A DNA stretch of 64,000 nucleotides from Armatimonadaceae bacterium (GTDB taxonomy: Bacteria > Armatimonadota > Armatimonadia > Armatimonadales > Armatimonadaceae). Where the stretch lies: assembly GCA_030447685.1 (NCBI GenBank), contig JAUJOK010000026.1:1-64000 (forward strand), written 5' to 3'. Under the pieces are notes generated by a model. That model saw nothing but the letters and a program-made list of their open reading frames with translations. It searched no databases and was not told where the DNA came from. The translations under genes and the position numbers were made by a program. Positions 56,363 to 64,000 of this stretch are shown here, piece after piece (position 1 is the first letter of the stretch; each line of letters starts with the position of its first letter).

Positions 56363-57877
56363 CTATTTCGTCACCGTGAACCTGTCCAGTTCCTTTCCCG
56401 CGTCGGATAGCTGGCGCACGGTCAGCGTTTTGCCGTTAACGTCCACGACCGTGAACGAGTAGGTGCCGGAGAGGAAAGTGTGCGTGTACGGCTGCCACGA
56501 GGTGCGGTCGCTTTCCTGGCTGCGGTTGTACAGACTCGCGCCGCCTGCCCCGGAGATGAGATACAGCACACCGTCGGGCCTTGTCTGCGTTCTCCCGTCG
56601 AAGGCTTTGTCCAGCGTCCATGTCCCTGCGACGCGCCCCCGACTGTCTTCCCAGCGTCCGTTTGAGTTTTTTATGGGCGTGAAGCGCATCGGATAGGTGC
56701 GCTGGTAGTTGTGGACGTGACCGGCGAAAACCATGTCCACGTTCTGCTTCTCGAACACCGGGGCCAGAACGCGCATCTTCTGGTAATCAAAATGTTTCTT
56801 CGAGGAGCTGAACGGCGGCTCATGAAAGGCGACGAAGCGCCAGGCGGCGTCCTGCGTCCGCATTAACTCCTGCTCCAGCCACACTCGAAGCGTGCCCCCG
56901 GTCCATTCGGTATAGTAGTTGGCATCCAATACGATCCAGGCCGCGTTGCCGTAGCGGAACGAGAAGTTCGCCATCCGGGGATAGGCTCGTTGTGCGGCAT
57001 TCTGGAACGCTTGCTGATGTGCGCTCGGCCCGCTTAGCCTCGGAGCGCCGGGAGCGCTGATGGTGGACAGAGGGCCGTTGAGCGGCTGCGACCAGTACAG
57101 AAAGTAGGCCATTCCGTCCGGGTAGCGGCGCAGGTTGCTTGCCAGAACATCGTGGTTTCCCGGCGCGGCCAGAAACAGCGTGGAGCGGAGTAAGGGCGCA
57201 CCGCTTTGCGGGGAAGCGGTTTCCGCGTTGTAGATAGGGAAGTAGTGGCGGCGGTATTCGGAGATGCGGCCCCGGTCGTAGACGATGTCCCCGGCGAGGA
57301 AGACGAAATCGGGGTCGGCGCGATGCACCTGGTAGGCCACGGCCTTCTGGGCGCGGGTGCCCGCCGCGCAGTCCCCGAATACCACGAAGCGATAGGGCTG
57401 ACCGGCGCTTTTTCGCGCCCGGCCCCGCGCCGCGAAGACTTCTTTGCCGTCTTTAAAAATGCGGTAATCGAACGGCGCCCCCGGCGTCAGCCCCTCCAGA
57501 GCTACGCGCCAGACACGGTGCGGCGTGATACCCGGCGCGGCGATGCGGCGCAGTGTCGGTGGGTCGCTTTGCCGCCAAGCGCCACCGTTTGCAGATCGGC
57601 TTTGCAGCGACCACTGGGTGTCAGCATCCCGCGTGTGCCACAGGATTTCCAGACGCTCCGAGGAAGAGAGCGCGGGCGCATTGCCAAGCTGGACATAGGG
57701 CTTCACCAGAAAGACGCCTTCCGGTGTCGCCACACGCGGCGCGGGGAGGGACGGGACATTCGCAACTTGCGGGGCGACCGCTTGCGGCGCGGATGCTTCC
57801 CGGCACCCGGCGGCAGCGGCGGCGGCCAGCAGGCAGGAGACCAGAATACCCGGGTAGCGGCAAAAAGAAGCCCACAT
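56363..57877 (-). CDS. Secreted metallophosphoesterase, purple acid phosphatase type
   Basis: A 504-residue protein. ATG 57877 comes immediately after the GMC stop (TAAAATG). Leader [24 protein letters not shown], possibly a lipoprotein. An Fn3-like N-domain ([19 protein letters not shown]..) precedes the catalytic domain with [33 protein letters not shown] and [11 protein letters not shown], the ligands of the dinuclear metal centre. Last gene of the Gdh3-GMC-phosphatase run. Confidence 0.92.
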   Translation of the reverse strand: MWASFCRYPGILVSCLLAAAAAAGCREASAPQAVAPQVANVPSLPAPRVATPEGVFLVKPYVQLGNAPALSSSERLEILWHTRDADTQWSLQSRSANGGAWRQSDPPTLRRIAAPGITPHRVWRVALEGLTPGAPFDYRIFKDGKEVFAARGRARKSAGQPYRFVVFGDCAAGTRAQKAVAYQVHRADPDFVFLAGDIVYDRGRISEYRRHYFPIYNAETASPQSGAPLLRSTLFLAAPGNHDVLASNLRRYPDGMAYFLYWSQPLNGPLSTISAPGAPRLSGPSAHQQAFQNAAQRAYPRMANFSFRYGNAAWIVLDANYYTEWTGGTLRVWLEQELMRTQDAAWRFVAFHEPPFSSSKKHFDYQKMRVLAPVFEKQNVDMVFAGHVHNYQRTYPMRFTPIKNSNGRWEDSRGRVAGTWTLDKAFDGRTQTRPDGVLYLISGAGGASLYNRSQESDRTSWQPYTHTFLSGTYSFTVVDVNGKTLTVRQLSDAGKELDRFTVTK

Positions 57878-57878
57878 T

Positions 57879-59522
57879 TTACCAGGATTGCGCAATGTGC
57901 TCGGCGGTGCGGAATGACAGGGCAAGAATCGTCAGCACCGGGTTAAAGCCGCCGTTGGTGACATGAACCGAGGCGTCGGCGATATAAAGGTTATTATGAC
58001 CGTGGACGCGACCGTGGGCGTCCACGACCGAGGTTCTGGGGTCATCGCCCATGCGGCAGGTTCCGGCCTGGTGCTGACCGCCGCTCAGCATCAGTTCCGG
58101 CGGCTTTCCCCAGACCTTGACCGCGCCGGACGCCAGCACCCACTCCTTCGCCCGCTCCCACATAAAGGCGGCGGTGCGGACTGTTTCCGGGTGCGTCGTT
58201 CCGGACAGACGAACGACGGGAATCCCCCACCGGTCGCGCACCTGTGGGTCAACCGTCACGCGCGCCTCCGGGCTGGGGATGTCCTGCACCGGGCCTTTGA
58301 TGTCGCTGATATAACGATAACTATCGCGCATGAAAGCCTTATTGGCCGCGCCCCATTTCGGCAGGTCGGGCGGCAGCATCCGCTTCTGGAAAATAATCGG
58401 CAGAACGATGAACTCATCCGCCAGCATCCCGCCGCCGATAACGCCGTCGTTGCCGTGGTTGAACCGGCAGGTAGCCGTGGTGACGCCCGGCCCCAGGCCA
58501 TCGAACATCGGCTCCGAAAACAGCCCGACCACGCCGGGATAGTAGTGCCCCTGCAGATTGCGCCCCACCTGATCGTGCGTGTTGCCGATGCCCTGCGGCT
58601 CAGCGGCGGTGGCGGAGTTCAGCAGCAGCCGCGCCGTCTCCGTCGCGCCCGCCGAAAGGACGACCACCTCCGCACGGGCCTCCGTGCGCGTCCCCTCCCG
58701 GTCGAAATAGGCCACGCCGACCACGCGCCCTGCCCCGTCCGTTTCGATGCGCTCGACCATCGCCTCGGTGACACTCTCGCAGCGGCCCGTAGCGACGGCG
58801 CGCGGAATCAGCGTGTTCTGCGTGCCGTTCTTGGCGTCCGTCGGGCAGGCGAAGCCGACGCAGTGCTGGCACTGGTGGCAGGCGGCCCGCCCGTTGTATT
58901 CCGTGGTGTTGATCAGCAGCGGCACCGGCAAAGTATGCCAGCCAATAGCCGATGCGCCTCTGCGGTAGACCCGGCCCTGCTGGTTCACCGGTATCGACGG
59001 CATGGGATAGTCTCGGCGGTACGATGGCAGATGGGTCATGGCCGCGCGGTCCCCGGCGACCCCCACCTCCCATTCCGCCCGCTCGTAGTATGGCTCCAAG
59101 TCCTCATAGGAGATCGGCCAGTCGGCGAGGCTGCTGCCCTGGGGGACGCCGTAGGTGCTCGCCATGCGAAAGTCCTGCGGCATGAACCGCCACGCCTGCG
59201 CGCCATAAACCCGCGTGCCGCCGCCGACACAGGCGGCGTTATTGTGGTAGCCGCCTTCGTGGGGGCGAATGGTGCGCGCCCGTCCCCTGCCGTCCACGGA
59301 GACACGGGGGTTGCCGACGATATCCGGCCCGGCGTTGTGTCCGTGCTGCGACAGCCGCTGGTTCCGCAGATGGTCGCGCCCGATCTCCTCGAAGCTCAGG
59401 CTGCGCCCGCGCTCGATCAGCAGCACGCGCTTTCCCGCCTCGGCCAGCACGCCCGCCGCCACGCCGCCGCCCGCCCCTGCCCCGACGATAATCACGTCGT
59501 AGCGATTTGCCTGACTTGCCAT
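57879..59522 (-). CDS. GMC oxidoreductase, gluconate 2-dehydrogenase large-subunit type
   Basis: A 547-residue FAD enzyme that oxidises an alcohol group, probably of a sugar or cyclitol. FAD-binding DVIIVGAGAGGGVAAGVLAEAGKRVLLIERG at the N-terminus, the GGGTRVYGAQ loop, a cysteine cluster ACHQCQHCVGFACPTDAKNG that may hold an iron-sulfur centre, and the C-terminal HQAGTCRMGDDPRTSVVD.. NLYIADASVHVTNGGFNPVLTILAL with the catalytic His/Asn. ATG 59522 shares one base with the stop of the small subunit (TAATG), indicating coupled translation. Confidence 0.95.
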   Translation of the reverse strand: MASQANRYDVIIVGAGAGGGVAAGVLAEAGKRVLLIERGRSLSFEEIGRDHLRNQRLSQHGHNAGPDIVGNPRVSVDGRGRARTIRPHEGGYHNNAACVGGGTRVYGAQAWRFMPQDFRMASTYGVPQGSSLADWPISYEDLEPYYERAEWEVGVAGDRAAMTHLPSYRRDYPMPSIPVNQQGRVYRRGASAIGWHTLPVPLLINTTEYNGRAACHQCQHCVGFACPTDAKNGTQNTLIPRAVATGRCESVTEAMVERIETDGAGRVVGVAYFDREGTRTEARAEVVVLSAGATETARLLLNSATAAEPQGIGNTHDQVGRNLQGHYYPGVVGLFSEPMFDGLGPGVTTATCRFNHGNDGVIGGGMLADEFIVLPIIFQKRMLPPDLPKWGAANKAFMRDSYRYISDIKGPVQDIPSPEARVTVDPQVRDRWGIPVVRLSGTTHPETVRTAAFMWERAKEWVLASGAVKVWGKPPELMLSGGQHQAGTCRMGDDPRTSVVDAHGRVHGHNNLYIADASVHVTNGGFNPVLTILALSFRTAEHIAQSW

Positions 59523-59938
59523 TATCCGCGCACCTCAAAACCGATCATCTGCCAGCTTACTGCGTCCCGGTTTCCGCCGTTGCCGGGGTCTCCGTAAAAA
59601 CCTTCCATTGTGTGCTCCACCAATCGGCGAAAGAAGACGGAAGGCTCGACGGGCCACTTCGCCGTCACCTCGTCCGCCTCGACCCGCGCCAGCAGCGCAT
59701 CCTGCGCCGCGTCGTCCATTGTTGCGAAAGCCGCCCACGATTCTGTCCGCGCTTCGTCATTCAGGGCGTCCAGACCTTTGGCGTAGAACTCGGCGAAATG
59801 AGAAAGATCGCCGCCTCTGTCAAGCTGGCGCAGCAGGTAATCGCCTGCGCCTGCGTCCCAGCCGCCGGGAGATTCGTCCGGCGGGATAATCCGATTGATC
59901 GCCGCTTGTAATACTTCGGTTTGTTGCGCCGTCAGCAT
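59522..59938 (-). CDS. Gluconate 2-dehydrogenase subunit 3-like protein
   Basis: A 138-residue small subunit (LTAQQTEVLQAAINRIIPPDESPGGWDAGAGDYLLRQL.. GFYGDPGNGGNRDAVSWQMIGF), the standard partner of GMC large subunits. In known complexes it has a Tat leader and carries the folded enzyme out of the cell. Here ATG 59938 gives no leader, and the longer upstream frame looks non-coding, so either the complex stays inside or the start is misjudged. The ribosome site is weak. Confidence 0.85.
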   Translation of the reverse strand: MLTAQQTEVLQAAINRIIPPDESPGGWDAGAGDYLLRQLDRGGDLSHFAEFYAKGLDALNDEARTESWAAFATMDDAAQDALLARVEADEVTAKWPVEPSVFFRRLVEHTMEGFYGDPGNGGNRDAVSWQMIGFEVRG

Positions 59939-60009
59939 CGCTCGTTTGTAACTCCCGGTGTTACTTCGGCGGGCGGCGGCGTATCTCCTGCGAGCCACGG
60001 CGTTTGAGC

Positions 60010-60128
60010 CGGGCCGGTGAACGACCCGTTTCGGAAAAGCAGCCGTCCTCGCGGACGGAAAAACGGGCGGGCCGTCGGTGCGTCCGGCAGGACGCCTGCC
60101 TTTACTTGCCGGGTCGTTCACCGGCCCG
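60010..60128. repeat. Inverted repeat with 19-bp arms and nested hairpins
   Basis: Arms 60010-60028 and 60110-60128 are perfectly complementary. Inside are smaller hairpins (CCGTCctcgCGGACGG around 60043; CGTCC..GGACG around 60081-60094). It fills the divergent gap between the GMC pair and the second PSD1 gene; a TATAAT at 60143-60148 follows it, a possible -10 for the PSD1 gene. Confidence 0.85.
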
Positions 60129-60173
60129 ACAACAATTGGCTGTATAATGGTGCTTATGCTACGAAAGCACGCC

Positions 60174-63100
60174 ATGAAATCGCCGGTTCTGCTGCTGTCC
60201 TGGACGGCGTTGTCCCTTTTGCTCCTGGGAGTCCTACTGCTCAGTCCCGTCATCGGTGCCGAAGAAGCCGCCGCCAAGCGCCGCGTGGACTTCAACCGCG
60301 ACGTGCAGCCTATCCTTTCCGACAACTGCTTCGCCTGCCACGGCTTCGATGCCAACAAGCGTCAGGCGGGGCTGCGTCTGGACACGTCGGAGGGGGCGCG
60401 GCAGCGGCTCGCTTCGGGAAAAGCGGCCATCGTCCCCGGCAAGGCGGAGCAAAGCGAGCTGATGCAGCGGGTGACGACGCCGCACGCCGCGCTTCAGATG
60501 CCGCCCGCCGACGGCGGCAAGAAGCTCACCAAAGCCCAGATCGAAACGCTGCGCCGCTGGATCGAGCAGGGTGGGGAATATGCGGCGCACTGGTCGTTCG
60601 TTCCGCCGAAGCGCCCGGCGTTGCCGCCGGTCAAAGACGAGAAATGGCCGCTGAACCCCATCGACCGTTTTATCTTAGCGCGTCTGGAAAAAGAAAACCT
60701 GCGCCCGTCATCCGTGGCCGACCGGCAGACGCTGATCCGCCGCCTGAGCTTCGATCTGACCGGGCTGCCGCCGACGGTGGCGGAAGTGGAACGTTTCCTG
60801 GCCGACAAACAGCCGGGGGCCTATGAGCGGCTGGTGGACCGGCTGCTGGCCTCGCCGCGCTACGGCGAGCGTATGGCACTGAAATGGCTGGATTTGGCGC
60901 GCTATGCCGATACGCACGGCTACCATATCGACAGCCATCGCGATATGTGGCGCTGGCGCGACTGGGTGATCGAGGCGTTCAACCGGAACCTTCCCTACGA
61001 CCGCTTCGCCATCGAGCAGATCGCGGGCGACCTGCTGCCCCAGGCGACGCTCGACCAGAAGATCGCCACCGGTTTCAATCGTAACCACCCGATCAACTTC
61101 GAGGGCGGCGCGATTCCCGAAGAGTACCAGACGGCCTATGTGATGGACCGGGTGGATACGACAGCGACGGCGTTCATGGGCCTGACCGTCTCCTGCGCCA
61201 AGTGCCACGACCATAAGTACGACCCGATCACGCAGAAGGACTATTACCGCTTCTACGCCTTTTTCAACAATATCAAGGAAAAGGGACTCGACGGCCAGAA
61301 GGGCAACGCCGCTCCGTTTATCAAAGCGCCGCTGCCGGGCCAGCAGGAGCAGTTGGACGCCACCGGCAAAAAGATCGCCGACATCGAGCTGGCGATGAAG
61401 ACGCGCTCCGCCGAAACCGCACCGGCGCAGGCGGCCTGGCAGGCGACCGCGCTGGAGACGCTGCAAAAATCATCCGCCCTTACCAGCGGGCTGGCCGCGC
61501 ACTATGGGCTGGACGAGAAGAGCGCCCGCCATACCCACGATGTCACCTACATGCAGCCGCTCGGTGTCTTCAGCGGCAAGCCGGAGCGGGTAACGGGCCA
61601 GTTCGGTGAAGCCGTTCAGTTCGACGGCAGCAGCTATATTGCTCTGGGCGACGCGCTTGACTTCGACCGCAGCGACAAGTTCTCCTATGGCGCGTGGGTG
61701 AAACCGACCGGCAGGGAGGCCATGACGGTCTTATCGCGCATGGACGACAACGCCGGGAACCGGGGCTGGGACATGTACCTGAGCGAAGGCAAGGCGTTTG
61801 TCCATCTGATTCACCAGTGGCAAAACAACGCGATTCGCGTCAACACGAAGATGGCTGCGTATGAGCCGAACCAGTGGACACACCTTCTGGCGACCTATGA
61901 CGGCTCCGGCAAGGCCAAGGGCATCAAAATCTATGTCAACGGCAAGCCCGCCGAAATCGAGATTACCCACGACACGCTGACCGACACGATTCGCACGTCC
62001 GCCCCTGCCCATATCGGCAGGCGTAATCCTGAGCGCGGCGTTCAAGGGAATCATTGACGAGGTGCGGGCGTACCGGCGCGAACTTTCCTCCTCCGAAGCC
62101 GCGCAGCTTGCCGCCTACGAAACGCTGCGCCCACTGCTGACTGTCGCCTCCGATAAGCGAACGAAGGAGCAGCAGGACGCGCTCAGCAAGCACTATCTCC
62201 AGAACAACGACGCGCCCTATCAGAAGCTCAGCGCGGAACTGACGGACTGGCGCAAAAAGTACGCCGAGCAGGATAACGCCATCCCGACGACAATGGTAAT
62301 GGAGGAGATGGACAAGCCGCGCGACACGCACCTTCTCGTTCGCGGGCAGTACGATCTGAAGGGCGAAAAGGTGGCGGCGGGCACGCCCGCCGTGCTGCCG
62401 TCGCTGCCGAAAAACGCGCCCGCCAACCGCCTGGCGCTGGCGCAATGGCTGGTATCCCCCTCGCATCCGCTGACCGCGCGGGTCGCGGTCAACCGGTTCT
62501 GGGCAGCGTATTTCGGCACCGGCCTTGTCCGCACCGCCGAGGACTTCGGGACGCAGGGTGAGCGCCCCAGCCATCCGGAACTGCTGGACTGGCTCGCCAC
62601 CGAATTCATTCACACCGGCTGGGACATTAAGAAGATGCAGCGGCTGATCGTCACCTCGGCTGCTTATCGCCAGTCGTCACGGGTGACATTGCCCCTGCTG
62701 GAAAAAGACCCCGAAAACCGGCTGCTGGCACGCGCGCCGCGCCTGCGCCTGCCCGCCGAGTTCGTCCGTGACCAGGCGCTGGCGGTCAGCGGCCTGCTCG
62801 TGCCCGGAATCGGCGGGCCGTCGGTTCGTCCCTATCAGCCGGCGGGGCTTTGGGAAGAGATGTCCTTCGGCAGCGGCTTCACAGCCCAGAAGTACGAGCA
62901 GGATCACGGCGAGGCGCTGTACCGGCGCAGCATGTACACGTTCTGGAAGCGCACCGTGCCGCCGCCGTCGCTGCAAACCTTCGATGCCCCGGAGCGTGAG
63001 TTCTGTGTCGTCCGCCGCTCGGCCACCAACACGCCGCTCCAGGCGCTGGTGCTGATGAACGACCCGACGTACGTGGAAGCGTCCCGCAAGTTCGCCGAGC

Positions 63101-63378
63101 GGATACTGACTGAAGCGCCGGATTCGCCCGACGCCCGCATCCGATTCGCCTTCCGCGCCGCTCTTTCCCGCGCCCCGAAGCAAGCAGAGATAAAGGCGCT
63201 GATGAGCGTCTACAACACGCAGACCACCGCGTTCCGTAATGACGCCGAAGCCGCGAAAAAACTGCTCGCCATCGGTGAAGCGCCGCGCAATGAAAAGCTG
63301 AACACCACCGAACTCGCCGCCTGGACAACCGTCGCCAGCGTCCTTTTCAACCTCGATGAGACGATTACGAAGGGATGA
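60174..63378 (+). CDS. Second PSCyt1-DUF1549-LamG-DUF1553 protein, one frameshift
   Basis: Secreted (MKSPVLLLSWTALSLLLLGVLLLSPVIGA). PSCyt1 with CFACHG, DUF1549 with SCAKCHDHKYDP, a LamG-type carbohydrate-binding module between the DUF1549 and DUF1553 parts (~residues 440-635; HYGLDEKSARHTHDVTYMQ.., FDGSSYIALGDALDFDRSDKFSYGAWVKP), then DUF1553. Literal reading stops at 62057; IIDEVRAYRRELSSSEAAQLA continues in another frame, so one base is off near 62025-62040 (..gagcgcggcgttc..). TGA at 63376. The LamG insert is absent from the first PSD1 protein. Confidence 0.9.
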
Positions 63379-63380
63379 CG

Positions 63381-64000
63381 ATGACCGCCCTTGATATTTC
63401 GCCGACCGAGATACAGCAAGGGAAGATAGCGCAGGCGCACCGTGACCGTGCCGTTGACGCCCTGCGGACGGACGGGTTCGTCGTGCTGAACCATGTGGTA
63501 GACCCCGCGCATTTGGAGATTCTGCGGGAAAAGATGCTGGCTGACCTGCCGAGCCTGTTGTCCCGCCCGGATGCGCCGTTCAACTTCAACACGGGAAATA
63601 TTCAGCAGGACCCGCCGCCCTTTCCGCCCTTTCTGTTTCGCGATGTGCTGCTGAACGACAGCGTCGCTGCCGTCACGCGGGCCATTCTGGGGCCGGGCGT
63701 CAAGAACAGCTTCTACAGCGGCAATACGGCTCTGCCGGGTGGGACGCACCAGCCGGTTCACCCCGATGTCGCGCAGCTATGGCCGGACCTGGAATATCCC
63801 ACTCCGGCGTTCGGGTTAGTAGTCAATGTTCCCGTGGTGGACATGGACGCCGCGAACGGCAGCACGGAGCTATGGCCGGGGACGCACCGGGACACGACGT
63901 ATTCTATCGATCAGGGTTCGTTTCGCATACCGGAGTCCGTTCTTGACCAGCGCCGCGCCGTTTGCCCGCCGCTCCAGCCGACCGTTCCCTGCGGCAGTGT
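63381..64000 (+). CDS. Phytanoyl-CoA dioxygenase-family protein, N-terminal part
   Basis: A Fe(II)/2-oxoglutarate-dependent oxygenase cut off by the window end after ~206 residues. HQPVHPDV gives the H-x-D iron ligands. PGTHRDTT is the usual second-site neighbourhood; the 2-oxoglutarate Arg may be further on. ATG 63381 has GAAGGG at good distance; ATG 63375 in the same frame overlaps the PSD1 stop as ATGA and is the alternative. Co-transcribed with the second PSD1 gene. Confidence 0.9.
   Translation, partial: MTALDISPTEIQQGKIAQAHRDRAVDALRTDGFVVLNHVVDPAHLEILREKMLADLPSLLSRPDAPFNFNTGNIQQDPPPFPPFLFRDVLLNDSVAAVTRAILGPGVKNSFYSGNTALPGGTHQPVHPDVAQLWPDLEYPTPAFGLVVNVPVVDMDAANGSTELWPGTHRDTTYSIDQGSFRIPESVLDQRRAVCPPLQPTVPCGS

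Overview
The window looks like part of a high-GC genome, or a metagenome-assembled genome, from the Armatimonadota or a relative in the Planctomycetota/Verrucomicrobiota sphere. Three things point there: two DUF1559-type pseudopilins of the '[25 protein letters not shown]' kind with H-x9-DG tails, PSCyt/PSD1 planctomycete-type cytochrome proteins paired with DUF1501, and a large run of type I sulfatases. This is a judgement from protein style; there is no rRNA here to settle it.

Region 1-12.1 kb (all minus strand) is a sulfated-glycan locus. A GntR/LacI-type regulator and a pseudopilin are followed by six sulfatases and one parallel beta-helix carbohydrate-active protein. Most junctions are 4-nt stop/start overlaps (GTGA, TTGA, ATGA), so translation is probably coupled. 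On the opposite strand (12.4-14.8 kb) sit two different sulfatase-activating enzymes, an oxygen-dependent formylglycine-generating enzyme and an anaerobic radical-SAM maturase. The locus could therefore activate its sulfatases with or without oxygen.

Region 14.8-25.7 kb is accessory DNA. It holds an IS982-type element with 6-bp target duplication, an IS3-type element, an IS3 fragment, an IS1-type element with 7-bp target duplication, and a tRNA-Lys(CUU) with a broken tyrosine recombinase next to it. It also has a PEP-CTERM surface protein, a polysaccharide export protein, an anti-sigma-factor-like kinase, a Nudix gene and several very long hairpins. A tiny membrane peptide gene with a structured leader lies at 15.1-15.3 kb.

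Region 25.8-33.6 kb carries superoxide dismutase, a GT4 glycosyltransferase, a second pseudopilin with a detached second tail, a purple-acid-phosphatase-like enzyme and a beta-propeller phosphoesterase. Region 33.7-44.4 kb is one minus-strand operon: a 1572-residue fusion of a metal-ligand-less M28 peptidase domain with an FtsX-type permease, an OPT-like transporter, an unknown protein, a PqqD-like protein, a small FtsX permease and a MacB-type ATPase. This is the best candidate in the window for an undescribed system.

Region 44.5-64 kb holds a Gfo/Idh/MocA dehydrogenase, a broken subtilase with Fn3 domains, a TetR regulator with a perfect sigma-70 promoter and palindromic operator ahead of a serine hydrolase, PSD1 + DUF1501, a small cargo segment (putative nuclease-like protein plus PIN toxin-antitoxin) bounded by a repeated piece of DUF1501, a phosphatase, a GMC oxidoreductase with its small subunit, a second PSD1 and a truncated phytanoyl-CoA dioxygenase.

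A caution for every reader: at least ten genes are interrupted by single-base length changes, mostly in homopolymer runs. Many of these are probably sequencing errors and not true pseudogenes; the affected sites are given in each entry.
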